A DNA stretch of 64,000 nt from JBDHWG01 sp046328525 (GTDB taxonomy: Bacteria; Chloroflexota; Anaerolineae; Epilineales; JAHCIE01). The DNA is taken from contig JAXLWK010000007.1 of the NCBI GenBank assembly GCA_046328525.1, forward strand, positions 1 through 64,000, in the 5' to 3' direction. Of this stretch, positions 52,483 through 61,269 are shown one piece after another; within the stretch, counting starts at the first letter, position 1, and each line of letters begins with the position of its first letter. A program made the translations under genes and the position numbers. The notes under the pieces were generated by a model. It ran no database searches and was not told the DNA's origin. It saw only the letters and a program-made list of their open reading frames with translations.

Positions 52483-53186
52483 GCCAGGCCCGCCTTGCGC
52501 AGCTTTTCCTTGTGGGCGATGTACTCGCTCACGGGCGGCGACTCGCGGCCCCCGGAGAAGCGCAGGCTCATGGTCAACGGGTCGTGGCTCACCAGGTCTA
52601 GCAGACGCCGCAACTCGCCGACAGCCTGCGGGTGGTCGTCAATGCGCAGGTCGGCGTAGGGGGCTTCCTCGCGGTAGACGACGTACAGTGCCGCCGATTG
52701 CTGCCCGCGCCGGTCGCCGCCGGCCGCGTGGCCCGCCTGGAGCGCGGCGACGAGGCGCAGCGGCAGCGGGTCGTCGGGGTGGCTCTCGAAGTAGTCCACC
52801 ATCGCCGCGACGGTCTCGCCGTTGACGAGCATGTTGCCCGCTGCCGCGCACTGCGCGCCGAGGCGGTGGCCGCTCCAGCCCTCGGTCTCGACGCCGGTAT
52901 GGCCGGCCAGGCGACCGGCGGCATCCACCAGGATGACCTGCCGCCAGTCGCGGCCCGGATCGGCCGCCAGCACCGTTTCCAGGGCCTGCGGGCCGGACAC
53001 GCCCTGAGTCTCGATGAGACGAAGCGCGTCATAGCCCAGGTAGGGTTGGGCGTACGCCTGCACGGCGATGGCGGCCGCGCCGGCGCGAACGTAGGGAACG
53101 CGCGCGCCCACCGCCGTGTGCCGGGTGGCGACGGCCACGCCCATCATGCCCGTGGCCGGGTCGCGGCCAACGACAGAGAAAGTCAT
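52479..53186 (-). CDS. DUF1028 family protein
   Basis: A 235-residue protein with the DUF1028 N-terminus TFSVVGRDPATGMMGVAVAT, GARVPYVRAGAAAIAVQAYA and GNMLVNGETVAAM near residue 115. The family has an Ntn-hydrolase-like fold and often sits beside amidase or peptide genes; no activity is established to my knowledge. Between an M24 gene (33-base gap) and the overlapping epimerase gene. Confidence 0.88.
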   Translation of the reverse strand: MTFSVVGRDPATGMMGVAVATRHTAVGARVPYVRAGAAAIAVQAYAQPYLGYDALRLIETQGVSGPQALETVLAADPGRDWRQVILVDAAGRLAGHTGVETEGWSGHRLGAQCAAAGNMLVNGETVAAMVDYFESHPDDPLPLRLVAALQAGHAAGGDRRGQQSAALYVVYREEAPYADLRIDDHPQAVGELRRLLDLVSHDPLTMSLRFSGGRESPPVSEYIAHKEKLRKAGLA

Positions 53187-53219
53187 GGCGAAACTCCGTG
53201 AGAAAGGGGACGCCGCGTC

Positions 53220-54377
53220 TCAGCGCATCATGCGCCAGCGCAGATTCCAGTCGCCCGCCAGGCGCTCGATCCCGTTCTCGGTAATCAGCACATCCTCGTT
53301 GATGCCCGGCAGCCAATCCGGCTTCGGCCTGACCGCCCGCCGCGGGTGATACGAGAACACCATGCCCGCGACAAGCTCGCGGTCCTGGGACGCGCCCCAC
53401 CCTGGCGCGGCCGCGTACCAGGGCAGCTCGATGGTGTCCATGCCCTGACCGTGGAAGTCGTAGTGATCGGTCGGCGGCCCCAGCTCCCAGCCGTCGTCGA
53501 GCAGGACGCGCTCGAACGTTCGCGCCATGTCGCTCAGCCGCGCGCCGGGCCGGGCCATCTTGCGCACCTCATCATAGGCGCGCAGCTCGCTATCCATGAG
53601 TCTCTGCGCCAACGCGCTCGGCTCGCGGTACGCGCAGTGGACCGTAATCTCCGCCCAGTGGCCGCTCTCGCCCGACATTTCCATGTGATACGTGACCACG
53701 CCGTCGCACTTGAGCGGCGTGTCCTCCGGCGGCGACGCGCTGCCGTCCTCGCTGATGAAGATCAGGATGTCGCGCGCGCCGCCGGCGAGCAGCACCCTGG
53801 CCGCCTCCGCCGACAACTCGCGCTGCGATCGCCCCGGCTCGACGATCTCGACGAAGCGCTGCATGGCCGACTTTGCCAGGCTCCACAGCTCGCGGATCTG
53901 TTGAATCTCCAGCGCGCTCTTGACCATGCGAATCTCGTTCAGCAGGTCATCGGCGTTGACAAACTCGACATCGGGCAGGCCGTTCCTGAGCTGCTCGAAC
54001 GCGCCGACGGGGAGAATCCATTGCAGACCGCAGACGCCGACGCGACCCCGGCTGACCTCGCGCTCCCGCATCGCCGCGACCATGTTGGGAACGAGGTAGA
54101 CGTCGCCGCGACAGTCGGTGACCCAGCCGCGCTTCGCTACGCGCTCGGCGAGGGCGTAGCTGGTGATGGTCAGCAGCGGCTCGCCGTCGAGCGGGAACAG
54201 GACGAGACAATCGTGCGCCCACATGTGAAAGTCGGTCAGGTAGCGCACGTAGCCGCGCCCGGTCCACCAGTGCCCCTTGCCGGCCACGAGCAGGGCGTCG
54301 AGACCCTGGGCGGCCATCGCCTGGCGAATCTTGTTGTAACGCGCGTCTCGCTCGTCGAGCGTCGCCTGTGTGCCCAT
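53220..54377 (-). CDS. M24-family (Xaa-Pro dipeptidase/creatinase-like) protein
   Basis: A 385-residue pita-bread fold protein. The creatinase N-terminal domain starts RYNKIRQAMAAQGLDALLVA; the catalytic domain starts near residue 165 (EIRMVKSALEIQQIRELWSL) and contains DHYDFHGQGMDTIELPWY with a conserved His. The usual metal Asp pair is not seen: the segment reads VTYHMEMSGESGHWAEITVH with Glu at the expected places, and the Glu of the EPG motif is replaced (VFSYHPRR). It may therefore be a non-metal hydrolase of creatinase type or have altered metal use. ATG 54377 with gagagga upstream; 44 bases after the DppC gene. Confidence 0.78.
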   Translation of the reverse strand: MGTQATLDERDARYNKIRQAMAAQGLDALLVAGKGHWWTGRGYVRYLTDFHMWAHDCLVLFPLDGEPLLTITSYALAERVAKRGWVTDCRGDVYLVPNMVAAMREREVSRGRVGVCGLQWILPVGAFEQLRNGLPDVEFVNADDLLNEIRMVKSALEIQQIRELWSLAKSAMQRFVEIVEPGRSQRELSAEAARVLLAGGARDILIFISEDGSASPPEDTPLKCDGVVTYHMEMSGESGHWAEITVHCAYREPSALAQRLMDSELRAYDEVRKMARPGARLSDMARTFERVLLDDGWELGPPTDHYDFHGQGMDTIELPWYAAAPGWGASQDRELVAGMVFSYHPRRAVRPKPDWLPGINEDVLITENGIERLAGDWNLRWRMMR

Positions 54378-54421
54378 GCAATCCTCTCGCAGCCCCAACG
54401 CGGACGGCACGCAGCCGGGGG

Positions 54422-55324
54422 CTATTTCTTGCGCCGCGGATCCAGCACGTCCCTGAGCCAGTCGCCCAGGAAGATGATGCCGAGGACGGTAATGGTGATG
54501 GCGAGGCCGGGGAACGCCGCCAGCCACCATGAGGTGGCGATGTGTTCGCGCCCGTCGGCGAGCATCAGGCCCCAGGTCACGGTCGGCGGCTGCACACCCA
54601 GGCCGAGGAAGCTCAGCGACGACTCGGCGATGATGGCGACACCCACGTCGAGAGTCGCCAGGACGATGATCGAGCTGGTCACGTTCGGCAGAATGTGGCG
54701 CGTCAGAATCCGTCGGTCGCGCTGGCCGACGGCCTGCGCTGCCGTAACGTAGTCGCGTGTCCGGGTCGTCAGCACCTCGCCGCGCACGACGCGGGCAAAG
54801 CTGACCCAGCCGGTGATGCCGAGCACGATGATGAGGTTGAGCAGATTCGGACTCAGCACGCTGACGACGGCCAGGGCCAGAACGATGAAGGGGATGGACA
54901 TGAAGCTGTCAATCCCGCGCGAGATGAGCGTGTCCATCCAGCCGCCGAAGAAGCCGCTGATGAGTCCCAGCGTCACCCCGATGACTGCCGCGATCGCCAC
55001 GGCCGCGATTCCGACGACGACCGAGATGCGCGAGCCCCAGATGAGGCGGCTCAACATGTCGCGGCCCAACTGATCCGTGCCCAACACGTAGGCCGGGTCA
55101 CTGCCTTCGATCCAGAACGGCGGCAGCAGGCGCTTGCCGAGTTGCAGCCGCGTCGGATCGTGGGGCGAGATGACCGGCGCTAGAATCGCAATCAGAACGA
55201 CAAAGACGATGATCGTGAGGCCGATCAGACCCACCGGACTTTGGCGCAGCCGGAAGACCCAGCGCGGCAGGCGGCGAGATCGCAGCTTGGTAGATGTAGG
55301 CAGGGAGTCAGCCCCGGTAGCCAA
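54422..55324 (-). CDS. Peptide ABC transporter permease, DppC type
   Basis: A 300-residue DppC/OppC permease with TM1 VGLIGLTIIVFVVLIAILAP, six TMs in all, and the coupling loop region RTRDYVTAAQAVGQRDRRIL near residue 195. I chose the TTG at 55324 (aggacgatc in front, 16 bases after the DppB stop) because no ATG or GTG gives a sensible N-terminus; the open frame upstream is inside the DppB gene. Pairs with DppB to move peptides across the inner membrane. Confidence 0.85.
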   Translation of the reverse strand: MATGADSLPTSTKLRSRRLPRWVFRLRQSPVGLIGLTIIVFVVLIAILAPVISPHDPTRLQLGKRLLPPFWIEGSDPAYVLGTDQLGRDMLSRLIWGSRISVVVGIAAVAIAAVIGVTLGLISGFFGGWMDTLISRGIDSFMSIPFIVLALAVVSVLSPNLLNLIIVLGITGWVSFARVVRGEVLTTRTRDYVTAAQAVGQRDRRILTRHILPNVTSSIIVLATLDVGVAIIAESSLSFLGLGVQPPTVTWGLMLADGREHIATSWWLAAFPGLAITITVLGIIFLGDWLRDVLDPRRKK

Positions 55325-55340
55325 GATCGTCCTACTCCTG

Positions 55341-56258
55341 TTAGCTGTAGCGGATCCGCGGATCCACCACGGCGTACAACACATCCACGATGAGCGTAGT
55401 GAACATTACAATCAGCGCGAAAACAATGACGCCGGACTGAACGATGGGCATGTCTTTGGACTGGACGGCCTGGATCATCAGCCGTCCCATCCCCGGCCAG
55501 GCAAAGACCTGCTCGACAATCACGGCGCCGCCGAGCAGCCACGCCATCTGCAAGCCGAGGATCGTCAGGATGGGGATCAGGGCGTTGCGGACGCCGTGCC
55601 GCCCAATGACAGTCCACTCGCGCAGGCCCTTCGCGCGGGCGACGACCATGTACTCCTGCCCCACCACATCCAGCATGCTGGAGCGCAGCAGGCGTGTCAG
55701 CGTTGTCGCAATGCCCAGCGAGAGGGTCACAGCGGGCAGGATGATGGACCGGGGATTGTCGGAGCCGGACACGGGCAGCCAGCGCAACTCGACGGCAAAC
55801 AGCAGGATGAACATGATGCCAACCCAGTAGTTCGGCATGGCGCGCCCCAGCGTCGAAAGCGTCGTCGCAATCACGTCTATGAACGAGTTGGGATAGAGCG
55901 CGGAAAGCAAGCCCAGTGGTACTGAGATGAGGATGGCTATCAAGAGGGCGGCGAAGGCAAGCTCGGCGGTCGCCGGCAGGCGCTCAAGAATCAGCGGCAT
56001 CGCTGGTGTGCGGTAGCGCATCGAGCGCCCGAAATCGCCACGCGCCATGTTCACAATCATCGCCACATATTGCTCCGGCAGTGGACGGTCAAAGCCATAC
56101 GCTTGCCGCACCAGCTCGATGTCGGCGGGGGTCATCTCCGGCGTGATGTACGCCGCGAGGGGGTCGCCGCGCAGACGGAGCAGCGCAAACAGGATGAGCG
56201 TGACGCCGATCAGCACCGGCGCCATCAGGAGCAAACGACGAATGAGATACTGAGTCAC
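55341..56258 (-). CDS. Peptide ABC transporter permease, DppB type
   Basis: A 305-residue DppB/OppB permease: starts MTQYLIRRLLLMAPVLIGVT, has FGRSMRYRTPAMPLILERLP (conserved GDFGxSxR-like turn) and the coupling segment QEYMVVARAKGLREWTVIGR near residue 200. Located 69 bases after the binding-protein gene. No DppD/DppF ATPase genes follow, so the ATPases must come from another locus. Confidence 0.9.
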   Translation of the reverse strand: MTQYLIRRLLLMAPVLIGVTLILFALLRLRGDPLAAYITPEMTPADIELVRQAYGFDRPLPEQYVAMIVNMARGDFGRSMRYRTPAMPLILERLPATAELAFAALLIAILISVPLGLLSALYPNSFIDVIATTLSTLGRAMPNYWVGIMFILLFAVELRWLPVSGSDNPRSIILPAVTLSLGIATTLTRLLRSSMLDVVGQEYMVVARAKGLREWTVIGRHGVRNALIPILTILGLQMAWLLGGAVIVEQVFAWPGMGRLMIQAVQSKDMPIVQSGVIVFALIVMFTTLIVDVLYAVVDPRIRYS

Positions 56259-56327
56259 AGATCGTCCTCGCGCTACGTGGTCAGCCTCCCCTCCCTCGCG
56301 CAGAGAGAGGGGAGGCGGGCGACGGAC

Positions 56328-58040
56328 CTACTGCGAGAGCTTCGCGTTGCCGAACCAGAGGAACCCGTCGAGCGAGGGCTTCCAGTTCAGCTTCTTGTTC
56401 ATCCCGAACATGTCGTACTGCTGGTAAAGGGGGACCATGACCGGGTCTTGGACCATCAATTCCTGGATGCGCTGGTACTGCTTGGCGCGCTCGTCCGGGT
56501 TCATGTTCACGGCGGCAGCGCGGATGAGTTTGTCGGCCTCGTCCGCCTGAGGGCCGGACCAGCCGCTGCGCTCGCGGCGGTCCGACTGCTCGGAGAGCAC
56601 GGCGATCCACGGGTCGAAGAACGAGTTGCCGAGGGACTCGAAATACAGCTCTTCGTTCTTGTACGGGACGTAGATCTTCTCGCGGAACGTGGTGAGGTCC
56701 ATGACGTTGAGGTCAACCTTGAAGCCCACGTCCTGGAGCATCGCCACGATAGCCTGCGCCACGTCGCCCTGCTTGAGCAGGTAGTTGGCGGTGTGCATGC
56801 GCAGCGGCGTGCCGTCGTAGCCGGCCTCCTTCAGGAGCTGCCGCGCCTTGTCGGGGTTGTACTCACCGTACTGCTTGTAGAACTTGTCGCTCCAGCCGAG
56901 CGTCGGCGGCGTGATGCGGCTCAGCGTCGGGATGCCCATGCCGTCAATCAGGTCAATGATGGCCTTGCGATCAATGGCATAGGAGATGGCCTGGCGGATC
57001 TTCGGGTCGGAGGTGACGCCCTTCCAATCCGTGTACTTCGACGACGGGCCGGCGCGCAGGAACAGGATCATTGTCTGCGTGGTGAGCGCCTTGTCGAGCT
57101 TGAGATTGGGGTTGTCCTGGATGCGCTTCCAGTCCTGCGGCGGGATGCCGATGGTCAGGTCAATGTCACCGGAGAGCAGGGCCGCCGTGCGCGTCGCGGC
57201 TTCGGGGATCGCCCGGATCTCGATGGTGTCAATGTCGGGCTTGCCACCCCAATACTTGTCGTTGGCCTGGAGGATGACGCGGTCGCCCTTCTTGTACTCG
57301 ACCAGCTTGTAGGGGCCGGTGCCGACGGGCTGCGTCGCCACGTCCGCCCCGACCTTCTTGCCGTGAGCGGGCGCCTGGATGCCGCAGCCGGTGCCGGCCA
57401 TCTTGCTGAGGAAGGCGGGTTCGGGCGTCTTGGTCACGAACTCCACCTCGTAGTCGTTGATCTTCTTCATTTCCTTGATGAACGTCCACTGATTGTACGT
57501 GATCATCTTGGGGTCATCCAGGATGCGCTGGTACGTCCACAGCACGGCGTCCGCGTTGAACGGCTCACCATTGGCGAATGTCACGCCCTCGCGGAGCTTG
57601 AAGCGCCAGGTGGTGGGGTCAATGTTCTTCCACTCGGTCGCCAGGTAGGGCGCGAACTCGTTCGTGTCGCGGTTGCGCCAGACAAGGCAGTCGAACAGGT
57701 TCATGTGCACCCAGGTCGCCTGAATCGCCCAGTCGGTCGGCGGGTCGAGGGACGTGGGAAGCTCCGCCTGTCCGACCACGATCTTCTTCTGGCCGGTCGT
57801 CTTGGCGGCGGCCTGAGCCGTCGGTTGCGCCGCCGGCGCGCTGGTCGCTGCCGGGGCCGCCGCTTTCGCGGCCGCCGGCGCGGTTGTGGGAGCCGCCGCT
57901 TGGGGCGCTGCGGTGGGCGCTTCGGCTTTCGGGGCCTGTGGGGCGGCGGCCGGCTGTTGAGCCGCTGGCGCTGGAGCGCCGCCGCACGCCACGGCAAGCA
58001 GGGCCACCGCGAGCAGGACAAGCCACAGGATGCGTCGCAT
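56328..58040 (-). CDS. Peptide-binding ABC lipoprotein (family 5)
   Basis: A 570-residue extracellular binding protein (SBP_bac_5). The lipobox ends at Cys19; a long Ala/Pro/Thr linker (about 20-85) precedes the mature domain KKIVVGQAELPTSLDPP. Family features include WRFKLREGVTFANGEPFNAD near residue 140, VGTGPYKLVEYKKGD and RQAISYAIDRKAIIDL. The ATG at 58040 follows aaggagg; an upstream ATG in the same frame would bury the signal peptide. First gene of a seven-gene operon read from the promoter at 58135-58163. Binds di- or oligopeptides or related compounds. Confidence 0.9.
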   Translation of the reverse strand: MRRILWLVLLAVALLAVACGGAPAPAAQQPAAAPQAPKAEAPTAAPQAAAPTTAPAAAKAAAPAATSAPAAQPTAQAAAKTTGQKKIVVGQAELPTSLDPPTDWAIQATWVHMNLFDCLVWRNRDTNEFAPYLATEWKNIDPTTWRFKLREGVTFANGEPFNADAVLWTYQRILDDPKMITYNQWTFIKEMKKINDYEVEFVTKTPEPAFLSKMAGTGCGIQAPAHGKKVGADVATQPVGTGPYKLVEYKKGDRVILQANDKYWGGKPDIDTIEIRAIPEAATRTAALLSGDIDLTIGIPPQDWKRIQDNPNLKLDKALTTQTMILFLRAGPSSKYTDWKGVTSDPKIRQAISYAIDRKAIIDLIDGMGIPTLSRITPPTLGWSDKFYKQYGEYNPDKARQLLKEAGYDGTPLRMHTANYLLKQGDVAQAIVAMLQDVGFKVDLNVMDLTTFREKIYVPYKNEELYFESLGNSFFDPWIAVLSEQSDRRERSGWSGPQADEADKLIRAAAVNMNPDERAKQYQRIQELMVQDPVMVPLYQQYDMFGMNKKLNWKPSLDGFLWFGNAKLSQ

Positions 58041-58107
58041 GGCATTTCCTCCTTGAAGGTTGAACGGGTGGGCAGGGACAAGCTGTGACAGTTTTTGCCG
58101 ACTGAAA

Positions 58108-58163
58108 ATTGTCGACAATATACTGTTAGCACGCATGATACTCTATTTACCCGGACTTGTCAA
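58108..58163 (-). promoter_or_regulatory. Promoter with ATTGTCGACAAT operator for the peptide operon
   Basis: TTGACA (58158-58163) and TATCAT (58135-58140) are exactly 17 bases apart. The perfect palindrome ATTGTCGACAAT (58108-58119) lies about 10-20 bases past the start point and resembles operators of FCD-type GntR regulators. No regulator gene is adjacent. Confidence 0.72.
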
Positions 58164-58171
58164 CAGGCAAA

Positions 58172-59263
58172 TTAGACGGCGGCCACGGTGTACTTACTGA
58201 GCTTGTCGGGGTCGAGTTGGACGCCGAAGCCGGGGCGCTCGGGCACGCGCAGCAGCAGCCCGTCCGGCTCGAACGGCTCGGTCAGAATGGTGTCGGCGAG
58301 ATAGGTGTGGGGCGAGGGCCAGGTGACGCAGGGGGTGGCCGCCGCGATGTGGGCGGCCGCCACGGCAATGAGGTCGTAGTAGATGGCGACCGACAGGGAC
58401 AGCCCGGCAGCCTCGAAGATGGCGGCAATCTTGTGCACCGTCAGAATGCCCCCGTGCTTGGTGATCTTCATCAGGGCGATCTGAGCGGCGTTGTGGCGGA
58501 CAATCTCGATGGCGTCCTCGACGGGGTAGATGGCCTCGTCGGCCATGATGGGGGTGGAGAGGCGGCGGGCGAGTTCAGCCAGGTCGTGGAGGCGCGCCAC
58601 GGGCTGCTCGACTGCGCCGAGGCCGCCGATCCGCTCCATGGTGGTGAGGGCGGGGACGGCCTGGCCGAGGGTGTACCCGACGTTGCCGTCCACCTGGATG
58701 ACCGCTCGGCCGGCGACCGCCTCGGCGACGGCGCGGTAGCGTCGGATGTCCTCGTGGGGGTCAAGGCCGATCTTCATCTTGAGTACGGGGTAGGGCTGCT
58801 CGGCGAGGGCGTCTCTGGCGTGCTGGGCCATCGCTTCGGGGGTGTCGTGGTGGACGAAGCCCATGATGTCCACTCCGTCGCGCACCTTGCCACCGAGTAG
58901 CTGGTAGACGGGCACGCCGAGAGCCTTGCCTTTGAGGTCCCACAGGGCGAACTCGACGGCGGCATGGGAGGAGGGGTGGTGGGGCAGGGCCTTGTGCATC
59001 CTGGCGACGAGGCGCTCGATGTGGCGCGGGTCTTCGCCGATGACGGCGGGCGCGACGTGCGCCAGGATGTTCGCCATCATCCCTTCCGCCGTCTCGCCGT
59101 AGAAGGGCATGTCCATCGCCGATTGGCCGATGCCGACCAGCCCTTCATCGGTCTCGACCTGCACCAGGATGGTCACAGCGTCGGCGACGCTGCCGTAGGA
59201 TGTTGTCAGGGTCGCCTTGCGGGGAATGGCGATGACTGAAGGCTTGACGGCTGTGATCTTCAT
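58172..59263 (-). CDS. Enolase-superfamily (MR/MLE) epimerase, intact copy
   Basis: A 363-residue muconate-lactonising/dipeptide-epimerase type enzyme. The catalytic set is visible: Lys-x-Lys in VLKMKIG (about 160-162), metal ligands Asp in IQVDGN (about 190), Glu in AVEQP (about 217) and Asp in MADEA (about 240), and the second catalytic Lys in ITKHGG (about 265). Such enzymes abstract an alpha-proton to epimerise dipeptides or cycloisomerise acids. The DNA from 58184 to 59091 is essentially identical to 59278-60184 in the neighbouring copy; only the first ~58 residues differ. ATG with aaggag inside the neighbour's end. A dipeptide epimerase role is inferred from context. Confidence 0.85.
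   Translation of the reverse strand: MKITAVKPSVIAIPRKATLTTSYGSVADAVTILVQVETDEGLVGIGQSAMDMPFYGETAEGMMANILAHVAPAVIGEDPRHIERLVARMHKALPHHPSSHAAVEFALWDLKGKALGVPVYQLLGGKVRDGVDIMGFVHHDTPEAMAQHARDALAEQPYPVLKMKIGLDPHEDIRRYRAVAEAVAGRAVIQVDGNVGYTLGQAVPALTTMERIGGLGAVEQPVARLHDLAELARRLSTPIMADEAIYPVEDAIEIVRHNAAQIALMKITKHGGILTVHKIAAIFEAAGLSLSVAIYYDLIAVAAAHIAAATPCVTWPSPHTYLADTILTEPFEPDGLLLRVPERPGFGVQLDPDKLSKYTVAAV
58184..59091 (-). repeat. Tandem duplicate segment, copy A
   Basis: A 908-base stretch matching 59278-60184 without visible mismatch except one extra C in a C-run near 58447-58451 (five C here, four in the partner). It covers codons from about 58 to nearly the C-terminus. Confidence 0.9.
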
Positions 59264-60356
59264 AGGCTCTCCTTGCGCACGGTGTACTTACTGAGCTTGT
59301 CGGGGTCGAGTTGGACGCCGAAGCCGGGGCGCTCGGGCACGCGCAGCAGCAGCCCGTCCGGCTCGAACGGCTCGGTCAGAATGGTGTCGGCGAGATAGGT
59401 GTGGGGCGAGGGCCAGGTGACGCAGGGGGTGGCCGCCGCGATGTGGGCGGCCGCCACGGCAATGAGGTCGTAGTAGATGGCGACCGACAGGGACAGCCCG
59501 GCAGCCTCGAAGATGGCGGCAATCTTGTGCACCGTCAGAATGCCCCGTGCTTGGTGATCTTCATCAGGGCGATCTGAGCGGCGTTGTGGCGGACAATCTC
59601 GATGGCGTCCTCGACGGGGTAGATGGCCTCGTCGGCCATGATGGGGGTGGAGAGGCGGCGGGCGAGTTCAGCCAGGTCGTGGAGGCGCGCCACGGGCTGC
59701 TCGACTGCGCCGAGGCCGCCGATCCGCTCCATGGTGGTGAGGGCGGGGACGGCCTGGCCGAGGGTGTACCCGACGTTGCCGTCCACCTGGATGACCGCTC
59801 GGCCGGCGACCGCCTCGGCGACGGCGCGGTAGCGTCGGATGTCCTCGTGGGGGTCAAGGCCGATCTTCATCTTGAGTACGGGGTAGGGCTGCTCGGCGAG
59901 GGCGTCTCTGGCGTGCTGGGCCATCGCTTCGGGGGTGTCGTGGTGGACGAAGCCCATGATGTCCACTCCGTCGCGCACCTTGCCACCGAGTAGCTGGTAG
60001 ACGGGCACGCCGAGAGCCTTGCCTTTGAGGTCCCACAGGGCGAACTCGACGGCGGCATGGGAGGAGGGGTGGTGGGGCAGGGCCTTGTGCATCCTGGCGA
60101 CGAGGCGCTCGATGTGGCGCGGGTCTTCGCCGATGACGGCGGGCGCGACGTGCGCCAGGATGTTCGCCATCATCCCTTCCGCCGACTCACCATAGAACGG
60201 GCCGTCCACCGACGCCTGCCCAATGCCTTCAAGCCCCTCGTCCGTCGCCATCTGGACGAGGACCGTTGTGGCGTAGGAGCGCGTGCCGTAGGCGGTGCGC
60301 AAGGTGTCGCGGCGGGGAACGGCGATGAGCGAAGTCTGGATGCCGATAATCTTCAT
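59260..60356 (-). pseudogene. Enolase-superfamily epimerase, frameshifted copy
   Basis: The upstream tandem copy. Its own N-terminus (MKIIGIQTSLIAVPRRDTLR, about 60 percent identical to copy A over 58 residues) leads into the identical segment. A missing C in a run near 59540-59543 shifts the frame right after the catalytic ITKHG lysine, so translation stops after ~273 residues; the rest (ILTVHKIAAIFEAAG to SKYTVRKESL) remains in the shifted frame. Either a recent pseudogene or a sequencing/assembly error in a homopolymer; if the C is restored it would be a full 364-residue enzyme. Both catalytic lysines lie before the break, but the last barrel strands are lost. Confidence 0.8.
59278..60184 (-). 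repeat. Tandem duplicate segment, copy B
   Basis: A 907-base partner of 58184-59091. The match ends abruptly at 60184: beyond it the two genes are clearly diverged, as expected for gene conversion or recent recombination. Confidence 0.9.
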
Positions 60357-60399
60357 GGCGCCTCGTTTCTGGGAACCACGCCCGGTGTTGCTGTCTTGG

Positions 60400-61236
60400 T
60401 CAGGGGACGGTGTGCCACTGCTCCCGCGCCGCCAGGGCGATCATCACGAAGTGGGCGCGGTACGCCTCGCAGATGTCGCCGGCCGTGAAAGATACGCTGT
60501 AGTTGGAGGTGCGCACGGCGCCGGGCATGAAGTAGGCAGCGTCGGCCAGGGCCGTGTCCTTGAACGTCAGCTCGATGGTCGTCGGCTTGTCGAAGGTGAC
60601 GGGCGTCATGCGGTCGAGGCGGCTGAGGGCGCGGCGGACGGTCGCGCGGATGATCTCCTGCTCAACCGCCGGCGCCAGGACGCGGGCCGCGTACATACCA
60701 ATCGGCCACTTGACGACGGCTACCTCCATCTCTGGCACGAACTCCTTGATCTCGGCCATCGCCGCGGCGTCGCCCGACGCCATCGCCACCGGCACGCCGA
60801 ACTCGCCGGCGATTCCGGCGTTCATCTCTAGCTCGCCGATGGGGCGGCCGTTGATAGTGGACGCCGTCAGAACGCCGCTGTTGGTGGTGTGGTTGAGCGT
60901 ACTCGGCGTGCCGACCCGGGCGTGGAAGCCGATCTGGAAGACGGCGTCGAAGCTGTCGTCAATGCCCTCCATCTGGCCCAGGCGTCGGCCAGAGCGGCCA
61001 AAGACGACGGAGGCGGCCGGGTGCAGGTCGCTGATGAGGATGTTGCGGCCGCTGCTATGCCCGTCGCAGATGACCACCTCGGCCGCGCCCATCTCGACGG
61101 CGGCCTCGACCGCCGCGTTGACATCGGCGGTGAGCCACTGCCGCGCCTCGTGGTGCCGCCGCCCGTCCCAGGCGGTATGCTCCGGGTGAACGACGCCGCT
61201 GACACCCTCTAGATCCGTTGCCATGAAGATTTTCAC
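60400..61236 (-). CDS. D-aminopeptidase, DppA type (M55)
   Basis: A 278-residue M55 zinc aminopeptidase: MATDLEGVSGVVHPEHT holds the Asp8/Glu10 ligands; VICDGHSSGRNIL (about residue 58) and GFHARVGTPST (about 100) hold further zinc/catalytic residues; later EMNAGIAGEFGVPV and ASGD. DppA of Bacillus cleaves D-Ala-containing peptides and forms a ring with an internal catalytic chamber. GTG start with gaggag upstream, 33 bases after the M14 gene. With an epimerase and peptide uptake next door, use of D-amino-acid peptides (for example cell-wall fragments) is likely. Confidence 0.87.
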   Translation of the reverse strand: MKIFMATDLEGVSGVVHPEHTAWDGRRHHEARQWLTADVNAAVEAAVEMGAAEVVICDGHSSGRNILISDLHPAASVVFGRSGRRLGQMEGIDDSFDAVFQIGFHARVGTPSTLNHTTNSGVLTASTINGRPIGELEMNAGIAGEFGVPVAMASGDAAAMAEIKEFVPEMEVAVVKWPIGMYAARVLAPAVEQEIIRATVRRALSRLDRMTPVTFDKPTTIELTFKDTALADAAYFMPGAVRTSNYSVSFTAGDICEAYRAHFVMIALAAREQWHTVP

Positions 61237-61269
61237 GCGCGGCTCCTCTGGATGATAGTCAGGCTGACC

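Noticed and set aside
56070..58088. A 672-residue plus-strand open frame opposite the peptide-binding protein
   Set aside because: Antisense of a binding protein with lipobox and family motifs; no own domain or ribosome site.
58156..59264. Plus-strand frames repeated in both epimerase copies
   Set aside because: They repeat only because the DNA is duplicated, and are shadows of the epimerase genes.
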